From Hyphomonadaceae bacterium (GTDB lineage Bacteria; Pseudomonadota; Alphaproteobacteria; Caulobacterales; Aquidulcibacteraceae), in NCBI GenBank assembly GCA_016791445.1, contig JAEUMP010000024.1, positions 124,001 through 188,000 of the forward strand: 64,000 nt of DNA, given 5' to 3'. Shown here piece after piece: positions 8,366-16,540 of the stretch. The translations under genes were made by a program, and so were the position numbers. The notes under the pieces were generated by a model that saw nothing but the letters and a program-made list of their open reading frames with translations, was not told the origin of the DNA and ran no database searches. The stretch's first letter is position 1; each line of letters starts with the position of its first letter.

Positions 8366-10465
8366 ATGAGCGATACGTCCAGTCATCCACAGGGACCGCC
8401 AATTGGGCTGCTTGTCCCCGCCCCGCTGCCGCGGGGTTATCGGCGGGAAACCGCCGAGTTGATGGCGCATGTGGCCGGCGGTCCTCTGGCGCGCGACTTC
8501 GCCTTCCTCGCCCCGACCGGCGCTATCGACCGGCGCAACAAGGTCTCCATCGCAGACACAACCGAGGGCGAGATCGCCACCATCGAAGCGGAGGTGGACG
8601 CTCACATCCCCGCCTATCGCAGCGCGCCGTACCGGATCCGCCTCCGCGACGAGACGGGCTTTCTTTCCGTCACCTACTTCCGACCGCGCGCGGACATGCT
8701 GAAGAGGATGTGGCCGGTCGGGCAGAAGCGGCTGGTGAGCGGCAAGGTCCAGATCCATTCGGGCGAGCGGCAGATGCTGCACCCCGATCACGTGGTCGAT
8801 CCGGCGACGGGCGAGACGCCGCCCGATGTCGAGGCGGTCTATCCGCTGACGCAGGGACTTTCGGGGCGTCAGGCGCAGCGCTTAATTCGCGAGTCGATGA
8901 AGCTCCTCGTCGATCCGGACGAGTGGCTCGATGCGGCGACGCTTTCCTCGCGCGATTGGCCCTCGTTCGCTTCCGCGCTGCGCAGATTGCATGAGCCGAA
9001 GGAGCCGGCGGACGTCTTGCCGGACGCGCCATATCGCACGCGTCTAGCCTATGACGAACTCTTCCTGCGTCAGGTCGCGCTGCATCTGCGGCGCGAGGCG
9101 CGGCGCGGCACCGCGGGCCGTGCGATCTCCTCGACGGGGCGATTGGCCGAACAGATCCTCGCCTCCATCCCCTTCTCGCCCACGGGCGCGCAGGTGCGCG
9201 CACATCGCGACATCGCGAAGGACCTCGCTGAAACCTCGCCGATGCTGCGGCTGCTGCAGGGCGATGTGGGTTCCGGCAAGACGCTCGTCGCGGCGCTGGC
9301 GATGGCGCGCGCCGCGGAGTGCGGCGTGCAGAGCGCGCTGATGGCGCCGACGGAACTGCTCGCGCGGCAACACGGCGAGAGCGTCGTGCCTTTGCTCGCG
9401 GCCGCGGGCCTTGAAGCGGTGGTGCTGACGGGCCGGGACAAAGGCAAGGATCGTGCGCGGACGCTGGAGCGCCTCGCCTCCGGCGAAATCGCGGCGGTGA
9501 TCGGCACGCACGCGCTCTTTCAGGACGAAGTGATCTTCAAGGATCTCGGCTTGGTCGTCATCGATGAGCAGCATCGCTTCGGCGTGTCCGATCGCATGAA
9601 GCTCGTCGCGAAGGGGGGGCATCCACATGTGCTGGTGATGAGCGCGACGCCCATCCCGCGCACGCTGGCGCTCGCGGTACATGGGGACATGGATGTCTCG
9701 GTGCTCGACGAGAAACCCCCGGGCCGCAAGCAGATACAGACCCGCGCGCTGCCGACGAGCCGAATGGACGATGTGATCGACGCGATCGCGCGCGCCTCGT
9801 CGCAAGGTGATCGAGCGTACTGGGTGTGTCCCCTGATCGAAGAATCGGAACTCTCCGATCTGGCCGCTGTCGAAGACCGATACGAAGACCTGCGCGCGCA
9901 TTTCGGCGACGGCGTCGCGGTCGTGCACGGCAAGATGTCGGCGGCGGAGCGCGATCGTGCGATGGAGCGGTTCAAGTCGGGCGAGGCCTTCGTGCTTGTA
10001 GCGACGACGGTTATCGAAGTCGGCGTGAACGTGCCCGAGGCGACGATCATGGTGATCGAGCACGCCGAGCGTTTCGGGCTCGCCCAGCTCCATCAGTTGC
10101 GCGGCCGTATCGGGCGCGGCGACAAGCCCGGTTCGTGCCTCCTGCTGTGGCGCCCGCCCCTGTCGGAGACGGCGAAGGAAAGGCTCGATGCGCTGCGCAA
10201 GACGGACGACGGATTCGTCATCGCGGAGCTCGACTACAAAATGCGCGGCTCCGGCGACATCCTCGGCGTGCGGCAAAGCGGATTTCCGGACTTCCGGTTC
10301 GTGCATCCCGATACGCACGGCGACATGCTCGGCGCCGCCGACCGCGAAGCCCGCCTCGCCATCCAGCGCGACCCGAAACTTGAGACCCCGCGCGGCAGGG
10401 CGATCGCCTACGCCGCGCGGCTGTTCGGCGTGGACGACGGACTCGGGCGCGCCCGGTCCGGGTGA
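8366..10465 (+). CDS. recG: ATP-dependent DNA helicase RecG
   Basis: Branch-migrating helicase that remodels stalled replication forks and Holliday junctions. The product is 699 residues from ATG 8366; ATGs at 8330 and 8357 are alternatives. A wedge/OB domain covers about 40-150 (LTQGLSGRQAQRLI ends the linker), followed by Walker A GDVGSGKT near residue 299, DEQHRFGV near 399, SATPIPRTLAL, and QLRGRIGRGDKPGS in the second motor lobe. The N-terminal LPGVGxxTAEL helix-hairpin-helix seen in relatives reads LPRGYRRETAEL here, a divergent form. Divergent from sdhE; an APH-like kinase gene follows after 39 bases. Confidence 0.97.
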   Translation: MSDTSSHPQGPPIGLLVPAPLPRGYRRETAELMAHVAGGPLARDFAFLAPTGAIDRRNKVSIADTTEGEIATIEAEVDAHIPAYRSAPYRIRLRDETGFLSVTYFRPRADMLKRMWPVGQKRLVSGKVQIHSGERQMLHPDHVVDPATGETPPDVEAVYPLTQGLSGRQAQRLIRESMKLLVDPDEWLDAATLSSRDWPSFASALRRLHEPKEPADVLPDAPYRTRLAYDELFLRQVALHLRREARRGTAGRAISSTGRLAEQILASIPFSPTGAQVRAHRDIAKDLAETSPMLRLLQGDVGSGKTLVAALAMARAAECGVQSALMAPTELLARQHGESVVPLLAAAGLEAVVLTGRDKGKDRARTLERLASGEIAAVIGTHALFQDEVIFKDLGLVVIDEQHRFGVSDRMKLVAKGGHPHVLVMSATPIPRTLALAVHGDMDVSVLDEKPPGRKQIQTRALPTSRMDDVIDAIARASSQGDRAYWVCPLIEESELSDLAAVEDRYEDLRAHFGDGVAVVHGKMSAAERDRAMERFKSGEAFVLVATTVIEVGVNVPEATIMVIEHAERFGLAQLHQLRGRIGRGDKPGSCLLLWRPPLSETAKERLDALRKTDDGFVIAELDYKMRGSGDILGVRQSGFPDFRFVHPDTHGDMLGAADREARLAIQRDPKLETPRGRAIAYAARLFGVDDGLGRARSG

Positions 10466-10504
10466 CGCTTGATTGACGCATGGAGAGGACGGCAACGTAC
10501 GCCC

Positions 10505-11509
10505 ATGAGTGATCTGAGCGACATCGCGCACGGCCTTGAAGCCGTGGCCCGCGCCATCGCGGGGCCGGAAGCGCGGGCCACGGCGCTGCGGCGACTTTCC
10601 GGCGGCGCCAGCCAGGAGACATGGTCCTTCGACATCGAGACGGGAGACAAGTCCCGCGGATACATCCTGCGGCGTGCGCCGGGCGGCGTGGCCCTCGGAA
10701 CATCGGCGCAATCGATCGGGCTGGAGACGGAAGCGAAGGTCATCCGCGCCGCCATCGCGAGCGGTTCGCCGGCGCCGCCGGTGGCGCATGTGTGCACGGA
10801 TGCGGACGGTCTCGGTGCGGCCTATGTGATGGATCGCCTTCCCGGCGAGACCATTGCGCGGAAAATCCTGCGGGATGCGCCCTTCGAAAAGGCGCGCGCC
10901 GTGCTGGCCCGGCAATGCGGCGCAGCTCTGGCGCGGATTCATGCGACACCCGCCGACACGCTGCCGCCGCTCCCCTTTTCTGGCGCCCGCGAACAGCTCG
11001 ATCGGTACGAGGAAGTGTACCGCTCCTTCGACACGCCGCGGCCGATTTTCGATCTGGCGTTCAAGCATCTGCGCGACCGCGCGCCGACGCCGCCGGCCAC
11101 GACGCTCGTGCATGGCGACTTCCGGCTCGGCAACATCATGGTCGGACCCGACGGCCTTGTCGCCGCGCTCGACTGGGAACTGGCGCATGTCGGCGACCCC
11201 ACCGAAGACCTTTCCTGGATCTGCATGCCCTCGTGGCGTTTCGGGCAGATGGACAAGCCCGTCGGCGGTTTCGGCGCGGTGGAGGATCTGCTCGCTGGGT
11301 ATCGCGAGGCGGGCGGCGACCCGCGCATCAACGCGGACATGGTGCGCTGGTGGACGATCTTCGGCTCGCTGAAGTGGGGCGTGATGTGCCTGACCATGTT
11401 CCGCGCCTTCGAGACCGGCGCTGATCCGAGCGTCGAGCGCGCGGCCATCGGACGGCGCGCGAGCGAAACGGAACTCGATCTCATGCTCATGCTGACGGGA
11501 CGGCTCTGA
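10505..11509 (+). CDS. phosphotransferase family protein (APH-like, acyl-CoA dehydrogenase-associated type)
   Basis: Aminoglycoside-phosphotransferase-fold kinase of 334 residues, of the kind related to the N-terminal region of ACAD10; it is unlikely to be a true antibiotic-resistance enzyme. RRLSGGASQETWSFDI is the nucleotide-binding loop, LVHGDFRLGNIMV supplies the catalytic Asp and Asn, and ALDWELAHVGDPTEDLSW supplies the metal-binding Asp. Families of this type usually sit beside acyl-CoA dehydrogenases and phosphorylate hydroxyacyl substrates; that is inferred here. The stop overlaps the start of the DUF6285 gene (TGATG), a recurring pairing. ATG 10505 was chosen over the upstream in-frame start because the family begins near MSDLSDIAHGLEAV. 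Confidence 0.86.
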   Translation: MSDLSDIAHGLEAVARAIAGPEARATALRRLSGGASQETWSFDIETGDKSRGYILRRAPGGVALGTSAQSIGLETEAKVIRAAIASGSPAPPVAHVCTDADGLGAAYVMDRLPGETIARKILRDAPFEKARAVLARQCGAALARIHATPADTLPPLPFSGAREQLDRYEEVYRSFDTPRPIFDLAFKHLRDRAPTPPATTLVHGDFRLGNIMVGPDGLVAALDWELAHVGDPTEDLSWICMPSWRFGQMDKPVGGFGAVEDLLAGYREAGGDPRINADMVRWWTIFGSLKWGVMCLTMFRAFETGADPSVERAAIGRRASETELDLMLMLTGRL

Positions 11510-11871
11510 TGCTCGGCGAACCGACTGCGAAACAGCTTGTCGAAGCGGCGGCGTCCTTTCTCGAAAAGGTCGCAGCGCCGCAGCTTGAAGGCCACGCCGC
11601 TTTTCACGCCCGTGTGGCGACCAATGTGCTCGCCATCGTCGCGCGCGAACTGGAGCTTGGGCCGGCGGCGGCGAAAGCGGAGACCGAGCGGCTCGCGAAA
11701 TTGCTCGGCAGCGAAGGTGATCTCGACGCGATGCGGCGCGCGCTCAGCGCGAAGTTGACGGCGGGCGAGATGGATATTTCGACGCCGGGGCTGGCGGAGC
11801 ACCTGCTCGCGACGGTGGTGGACCGGGTGAGGATCGAGCAGCCCGGCTACGGCAGCATGAAGCGGGTCTAG
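11509..11871 (+). CDS. DUF6285 domain-containing protein
   Basis: Short 120-residue protein of unknown function matching the DUF6285 pattern: GEPTAKQLVEAAASFLEKVA at the start, FHARVATNVLAIVARELEL in the middle and DISTPGLAEHLLATVVDRVRIEQPGY at the end. It is mostly helical, with no signal peptide or membrane segment. The start overlaps the stop of the APH-like kinase, and the two families are known to occur together, so it probably assists that kinase. A 7-bp hairpin follows the stop at 11894. Confidence 0.82.
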   Translation: MLGEPTAKQLVEAAASFLEKVAAPQLEGHAAFHARVATNVLAIVARELELGPAAAKAETERLAKLLGSEGDLDAMRRALSAKLTAGEMDISTPGLAEHLLATVVDRVRIEQPGYGSMKRV

Positions 11872-11893
11872 GCGCCGGAAATGATGCCGTACC

Positions 11894-11911
11894 GCGCAGC
11901 TCTTGCTGCGC
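11894..11911 (+). terminator. 7-bp stem-loop after the DUF6285 gene
   Basis: Arms 11894-11900 and 11905-11911 (GCGCAGC/GCTGCGC) pair perfectly around a TCTT loop, 22 bases after the stop of the DUF6285 gene. It is a candidate terminator for the recG-kinase-DUF6285 run. No T-tract follows, so the role is uncertain. Confidence 0.42.
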
Positions 11912-11965
11912 AAGCGGCAGCGCCGCCAGACTCCGAGGAATCTTGCGTGGTTTGAACATGGGTAT

Positions 11966-11983
11966 GCGCACCGGGAGGTGCGC
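11966..11983 (-). terminator. 7-bp stem-loop after the 12000-12494 gene
   Basis: Arms 11966-11972 and 11977-11983 (GCGCACC/GGTGCGC) pair perfectly around a 4-base GGGA loop. It begins 16 bases past the stop of the minus-strand hypothetical gene, mirroring the hairpin on the other side of this convergent gap. No T-tract is present. Confidence 0.42.
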
Positions 11984-11999
11984 GGTCCGGTTTCGACAG

Positions 12000-12494
12000 T
12001 CATGACGTGTCTGCTGCTTCGGCGGCAGGTGCGAGCGCGTCAGTGCTCAGGGCAATCGCCACGGCAAGCACCGTGACGATGGCGCCAAGCACGCCGCCCT
12101 TCCTCGGCAGGTTCGCGATCGCGCGTTTCACCGTGCGGTCGAAATCGCGCAGCGCATCGCGCATGTCGCGGACCGTGCGCAACGCAATGCCGCGCGTATA
12201 GGCACGCAACAGGCGGAGACGGCGACGTCGATAGCCGCTTATGCCGTGTGGTCTGACGGTGAACTTCTGGCGATCCACGCGGAAGGTCATGCGGGAGCAC
12301 ATGCTCAAGAAGATCAGCATGCGGATGTCGCGGCGCGCCTTGCGGATATCGGCCTGGAAATCGAGGCGGAGAAAGCGCGGTGCGGGCACGCGCGCCATCA
12401 GCCACGCCATGACCTGCAGCAGCCACAGATGCAGCTCGCGCGCGGCGGCGGCGTAAGCGCTGCGGCGGTGACGTAGCGGTCTCGCGATCTGCAT
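12000..12494 (-). CDS. hypothetical basic protein with a C-terminal membrane segment
   Basis: Not recognised. The 164-residue product is very rich in arginine (RPLRHRRSAYAAAARELHLW at the start, YRRRRLRLLRAYTRG in the middle) and has one clear hydrophobic stretch near the C-terminus (GGVLGAIVTVLAVAIAL, about 132-150). Residues 20-36 are only mildly hydrophobic. The start is supported by a purine-rich GGAGAGGAGAG sequence just before the ATG. It may be a tail-anchored inner-membrane protein with a basic cytoplasmic domain. A hairpin follows its stop. Confidence 0.62.
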   Translation of the reverse strand: MQIARPLRHRRSAYAAAARELHLWLLQVMAWLMARVPAPRFLRLDFQADIRKARRDIRMLIFLSMCSRMTFRVDRQKFTVRPHGISGYRRRRLRLLRAYTRGIALRTVRDMRDALRDFDRTVKRAIANLPRKGGVLGAIVTVLAVAIALSTDALAPAAEAADTS

Positions 12495-12777
12495 TCTGGC
12501 TCTCCTCTCCGTGGCGACCGGACCATTCCGGCGCGACGTGGGAGGAGCATCAGGGCGCTTGCGTGCCGGTCGGATTGTTTTGCTGAATTTTCTGCAGCGG
12601 ACGCCGGAAAACGTTGCACGCCAACGGAATCGATTTTTTGGCCGCCTGCAAAAGCGAGGGATTGAGGACTCCGCGATCCCCCTACCTGCCTGTCATATTC
12701 GCGCTTGAGGCGAGAAGACGCGCGCCAAGCTGACGGATCGGAGGAACTCGGCATTTCCGAATCTGGCCCGGAGCGGA
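12495..12777. other. 283-base gap without a gene
   Basis: Lies between two minus-strand hypothetical genes. No convincing reading frame, tRNA or repeat was found. The end near 12495-12520 carries the ribosome-binding region of the gene ending at 12000. It is more AT-rich than the surroundings around 12575-12650, which would suit a promoter, but no clear -35/-10 pair could be assigned. Confidence 0.5.
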
Positions 12778-13215
12778 CTAAGCGCGCGTGCTCCTCGACT
12801 CTCGAAAGGGACTATGCGCCCAGCATGAGCCGGACGCGCGCGCTTGATGTTGACGGCCACGGTCGTCAGTGAGGCTCACCAAGCACTCGAACATATCGCC
12901 AGGCTCTTTAGCATCGTTCTGCCCCGTGAATTGCACGGTGATTTCGGCGGCGCTCAGCCAATCGCTAGGGAGCGCGCGTGACGCCAGTTGCCTCGAGAGC
13001 ATCTGGTGAAAATACTCAACCATTCCGGCAAACTGTGCGTTCGGTGGCGTGATGATCGATCTCACCATATCAACACGAACTTCGGCCACTCCTGTGGCCT
13101 CGGCGTGCTTGTAGAGCTTGCCCAGCGCCCAATAGCCGCCAACGTCGTTGTTGCGACTAACAAAGGCTCCAAGCAACCCGTGAGCCGCCCCTCGAAGTTC
13201 GCGCCGTCTTGGCAT
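12778..13215 (-). CDS. hypothetical protein
   Basis: Not recognised with certainty. The 145-residue product looks like a real globular protein: RGAAHGLLGAFVSRNNDVGGYWALGKLYKHA near the N-terminus is preserved in frame, followed by an amphipathic stretch (AQFAGMVEYFHQMLSRQLAS) and ECLVSLTDDRGR. No signal peptide or membrane segment is seen. It lies downstream of aspS on the same strand, separated by a 118-bp inverted repeat, and 283 bases upstream of the basic membrane protein gene. The last 25 residues are low in recognisable structure, so a shifted C-terminus is possible. Confidence 0.6.
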   Translation of the reverse strand: MPRRRELRGAAHGLLGAFVSRNNDVGGYWALGKLYKHAEATGVAEVRVDMVRSIITPPNAQFAGMVEYFHQMLSRQLASRALPSDWLSAAEITVQFTGQNDAKEPGDMFECLVSLTDDRGRQHQARASGSCWAHSPFRESRSTRA

Positions 13216-13272
13216 AACTGGCGAACCCTAATGTCCTGCCCGAATGTCGGCTACCGGCGAAAACCAGACTCC

Positions 13273-13390
13273 GTCATTCCGGCCGCAGCGAAGCAACGCT
13301 TCGCGGAGAGCCGGAACCCAGGGGACTGGGCGAGATGGCTCGCTTGAACCCCTGGGTTCCGGGTTCGGCCTTCGGCCGCCCCGGAATGAC
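13273..13390. repeat. 118-bp imperfect inverted repeat (REP/MITE-like intergenic element)
   Basis: The ends GTCATTCCGG (13273-13282) and CCGGAATGAC (13381-13390) are exact reverse complements. Inside, CCGGAACCCAGGGG (13311-13324) pairs perfectly with 13349-13362, leaving a 24-base loop that itself holds a 5-bp stem (GCGAG/CTCGC). Each arm also carries a small hairpin of its own (CGAAGC/GCTTCG on the left, GGCC/GGCC on the right), giving a cruciform layout. The CGTCATTCCGG...CCGGAACCCAGG style resembles interspersed intergenic repeats of alphaproteobacteria. It sits just after the aspS stop, with no transposase. Only one copy is in the window. Confidence 0.8.
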
Positions 13391-13402
13391 GAAGAGAGAA
13401 GC

Positions 13403-15202
13403 TTACCCCTTCGGCCCGTCCACAATCCGGATGCCCAGCTCGCGCAGCTGTTTCGGCGTCACTTCGCCCGGCGCGTTCATCATCAGGTCCTGCGCCTGCT
13501 GGTTCAGCGGGAAGACGATGACGTCGCGAATTGTGTCGACGCCTGCGAGCAGCATGACGATACGGTCGATGCCCGGCGCCGAGCCGCCGTGCGGCGGCGC
13601 CCCGAAGCGGAACGCGTTCAGCATGCCGCCGAACTTTTCCTCGACGACCTCGGGGCCATAGCCCGCGATCTCGAAGGCCTTGAGCATGATGTCGGGCTTG
13701 TGGTTCCGGATCGCGCCGGACGACAATTCCACGCCGTTGCAGACGATGTCGTACTGGAACGCGGTGATGTTCTCGATCGTCTCGCGGTCGGCGTTGTCGA
13801 GCGCGAGGAATTTCTCGTGGTCGAAGTTCGGCATCGAGAAGGGGTTGTGCGAGAAGTCGATCTTCTTCTCTTCCTCACTCCACTCGTACATCGGGAAATC
13901 GACGATCCAGCAGAAGGCGAACTGGTCCTTGTCGGCAAGGTTCAGCTCGTCGGCGACCTTGTTGCGCGCCAACCCTGCGAATTTGTAGAACTTGGCCGGA
14001 TCGCCCGCGACGAAGAACGCCGCATCGCCGACTTTGAGGCCAAGCTGTTCGCGCAGCGCCGTCGTGCGTTCGGGACCGATATTCTTCGCAATCGGGCCCG
14101 CCCCACCCTCTTCGCCTTCGCGCCAGAACACATAGCCGAGGCCCGGCTGGCCTTCGCTTTGCGCCCAGGAATTCATCTTGTCGCAGAAGGCGCGGTTGCC
14201 GCCGCCCGGCGCGGGCACCGCCCAGACGGCGCTCTTCGGACCTTCAAGGATGCGCGCGAAGAGGCCGAAGCCGCCGCCGCGGAAGCGCTCGGAGACATCC
14301 TGCAAAATCAGCGGGTTGCGCAGGTCCGGCTTGTCGGAGCCGTATTTCGCGATGGCGTCGGCGTACTTGATGCGCGGGAACGCGCCGACGGTGGCGCGCT
14401 TGCCCTTGCCGAATTCGTCGAACACGCCCGCGAGCACGGGCTCGATGGCGGTGAAGACGTCTTCCTGCGTGACGAAGCTCATCTCGAAATCGAGTTGGTA
14501 GAACTCGCCGGGCGAACGGTCCGCGCGTGCGTCCTCGTCGCGGAAGCACGGCGCGATCTGGAAGTAGCGGTCGAAGCCCGCGACCATGAGCAGCTGCTTG
14601 AACTGCTGCGGCGCTTGCGGGAGCGCGTAGAACTTGCCGTGGTGCATGCGCGACGGGACGAGGAAGTCGCGCGCGCCTTCAGGGCTTGAGGCCGTCAGGA
14701 TCGGCGTCTGGAATTCGGTGAAGCCCTGGTCGATCATCCGTTTGCGGAGCGAGGAGATGACCTTCGAGCGCAGGACGATGTGGTTGTGCAGCGTCTCGCG
14801 GCGCAGATCGAGGAAGCGGTATTTGAGGCGCGTCTCTTCCGGATAATCCGGCTCGCCGAAGACCGGCAGCGGCAGCTCGGCCGCCTCGCTCAAGACCTCG
14901 ACGGTATCGACGCGCACCTCCACTTCACCGGTGGCGAGTTGGGGGTTCACCGTATCGGGGCGGCGCAGGATCGCCTTGCCGTCCACCTTCACCACGCTCT
15001 CGGCGCGCAGGCGCTCGAACACCGGGAACGCGGCCGAACCGGGGTTCGCAACCAGCTGGGTGATGCCGTAGTGGTCCCGGAGGTCGACGAAGAGCACCCC
15101 GCCGAGGTCGCGCTTGCGGTGCACCCACCCGGAAAGGCGCACGGCCTTGTCGGCGTCGCCGGCCCGGAGGGCGCCGCAGTCATGGGTGCGATAGGCGTGC
15201 AT
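13403..15202 (-). CDS. aspS: aspartate--tRNA ligase
   Basis: Charges tRNA-Asp (in lineages without AsnRS also tRNA-Asn). The product is 599 residues from ATG 15200-15202: [19 protein letters not shown], then the OB-fold anticodon-binding domain ([26 protein letters not shown]), the class II motif 2 region ([24 protein letters not shown]), the bacterial insertion domain in the middle, and motif 3 ([11 protein letters not shown]). GGAG stands about 6 bases before the ATG and decides this start over an upstream in-frame one. Divergent from rnd. Confidence 0.97.
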   Translation of the reverse strand: MHAYRTHDCGALRAGDADKAVRLSGWVHRKRDLGGVLFVDLRDHYGITQLVANPGSAAFPVFERLRAESVVKVDGKAILRRPDTVNPQLATGEVEVRVDTVEVLSEAAELPLPVFGEPDYPEETRLKYRFLDLRRETLHNHIVLRSKVISSLRKRMIDQGFTEFQTPILTASSPEGARDFLVPSRMHHGKFYALPQAPQQFKQLLMVAGFDRYFQIAPCFRDEDARADRSPGEFYQLDFEMSFVTQEDVFTAIEPVLAGVFDEFGKGKRATVGAFPRIKYADAIAKYGSDKPDLRNPLILQDVSERFRGGGFGLFARILEGPKSAVWAVPAPGGGNRAFCDKMNSWAQSEGQPGLGYVFWREGEEGGAGPIAKNIGPERTTALREQLGLKVGDAAFFVAGDPAKFYKFAGLARNKVADELNLADKDQFAFCWIVDFPMYEWSEEEKKIDFSHNPFSMPNFDHEKFLALDNADRETIENITAFQYDIVCNGVELSSGAIRNHKPDIMLKAFEIAGYGPEVVEEKFGGMLNAFRFGAPPHGGSAPGIDRIVMLLAGVDTIRDVIVFPLNQQAQDLMMNAPGEVTPKQLRELGIRIVDGPKG

Positions 15203-15385
15203 GGAAGGCTCCAGAAGGTTCGGTCGGCCCGTGGCGGGCTCCCGATCTGCTCCCTTTCGGGGCGAACCGGGCGCGTCAACCACACGCGCGACCAGGGAAA
15301 GTCAAGGAATCGGCTCCAGTTGCAAGGGAAGCGCCGCTCCGGGTTCCGGTTGAGTGCCGCGCCGACGCGGGCTAAGGCCCCCGCC

Positions 15386-16540
15386 ATGGACGTGATCACC
15401 GAGGGCGGTCCCCTCAAAGCCTTCTGCGCCAAGCTCCTTGAGGCGCCCTTCGTCGCCGTCGACACCGAATTCATGCGGGAGACGACGTTCTGGCCGAAGC
15501 TCTGCCTGATCCAGGCGGCCGCCCCCGGCGCGGAAGCCGTCATCGACCCCCTCGCCCTCGCGCCGGAGGACCTCGCCCCGCTGTGGGCGGTGATGGCGGC
15601 GAAATCGGTCGAGAAGGTCTTCCACGCGGCCCGACAGGACCTCGAAATCTTCTTCAAGCTGTCCGGCGGCGTGATGCCGGCGCCGCTGTTCGACACCCAG
15701 ATCGGCGCGATGGCGTGCGGGCTGGGCGACTCCATCGCCTACGACGCGCTGGTCCAGCATTTCCTGAAGCGGCGCGTGGACAAGTCCCACCGCTTCACCG
15801 ACTGGGCGCGCCGGCCGTTGAGCGAGGACCAGCTCACCTATGCGCTCGCGGACGTGACGCACTTGCGCGATCTCTTTCCGAAGATGCGCGATAAATTGGA
15901 GAGTGCGGGCCGTCTGGCGTGGGTGGCGGAGGAGCACGCCGCGCTCACCGATCCCGCGATCTACGACACGGAGCCGGAGAATGCCTGGGCGCGCCTCAAG
16001 GTGCGGCGCACAACCGTGGATTATCTTGCTGCCTTGCGTGCGGCCGCCGCGTGGCGTGACCGCCAGGCGCAGAGCCGCGATGTGCCGCGCGCGCGCATTC
16101 TGAAGGACGACGCGATCTACGAGATCGCCGAACAGAAGCCGCGCAACGCCGCCGCATTTGACCGACTCCGCGCCGTGCCGCGCGGCTTCGGCAACTCTCG
16201 GATGGGCCAGGAACTCGCCGCGGCGCTGGACGCCGCACTCGCCAACGCCGCCGACTATGCGCCGGTCATCGAGCGCAGCCCTGCCCCGCCGCAGAACGGC
16301 GGCGCGACGGTGGAGTTGCTGAAAGTGCTGTTGCGGCACGAAGCGGAAAGCATTGGCGTCGCTGCGAGGCTCATCGCGTCGGCCGGCGATCTCGAACTCA
16401 TCGCGGTGGACGACAATGCCGATTGCCGCGCCCTGAAGGGATGGCGCCGCGACGTGTTCGGCGAGCGGGCGCTTGCGCTCAAGCACGGTCGCATCGCCCT
16501 GACGCTCGAACGCGGCAAGGTGAAGCTGAAGGAAGCCTAG
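15386..16540 (+). CDS. rnd: ribonuclease D
   Basis: 3'-5' exoribonuclease of the DEDD family that trims tRNA and other stable RNA 3' ends. The product is 384 residues: exonuclease motif I VAVDTEFMRETTFWPKLCLIQ, motif II FHAARQDLEIFF, motif III YALADVTHLRDLF, then an HRDC domain (FDRLRAVPRGFGNSRMGQELA). The frame is open upstream of the ATG but there it only shadows aspS. The stop shares the palindrome CTAG with the ppx stop. Confidence 0.95.
   Translation: MDVITEGGPLKAFCAKLLEAPFVAVDTEFMRETTFWPKLCLIQAAAPGAEAVIDPLALAPEDLAPLWAVMAAKSVEKVFHAARQDLEIFFKLSGGVMPAPLFDTQIGAMACGLGDSIAYDALVQHFLKRRVDKSHRFTDWARRPLSEDQLTYALADVTHLRDLFPKMRDKLESAGRLAWVAEEHAALTDPAIYDTEPENAWARLKVRRTTVDYLAALRAAAAWRDRQAQSRDVPRARILKDDAIYEIAEQKPRNAAAFDRLRAVPRGFGNSRMGQELAAALDAALANAADYAPVIERSPAPPQNGGATVELLKVLLRHEAESIGVAARLIASAGDLELIAVDDNADCRALKGWRRDVFGERALALKHGRIALTLERGKVKLKEA

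Noticed and set aside
9044..11188. 714-codon minus-strand frame across recG and the kinase gene
   Set aside because: Antisense to two clearly real genes, low-complexity composition and no start context.
10505..11509. Aminoglycoside resistance gene
   Set aside because: The fold matches APH kinases, but context and sequence point to the ACAD10-like metabolic group.
12511..12708. 65-codon plus-strand frame in the 12495-12777 gap
   Set aside because: No ribosome-binding site, no motif, and low similarity to any pattern I know.
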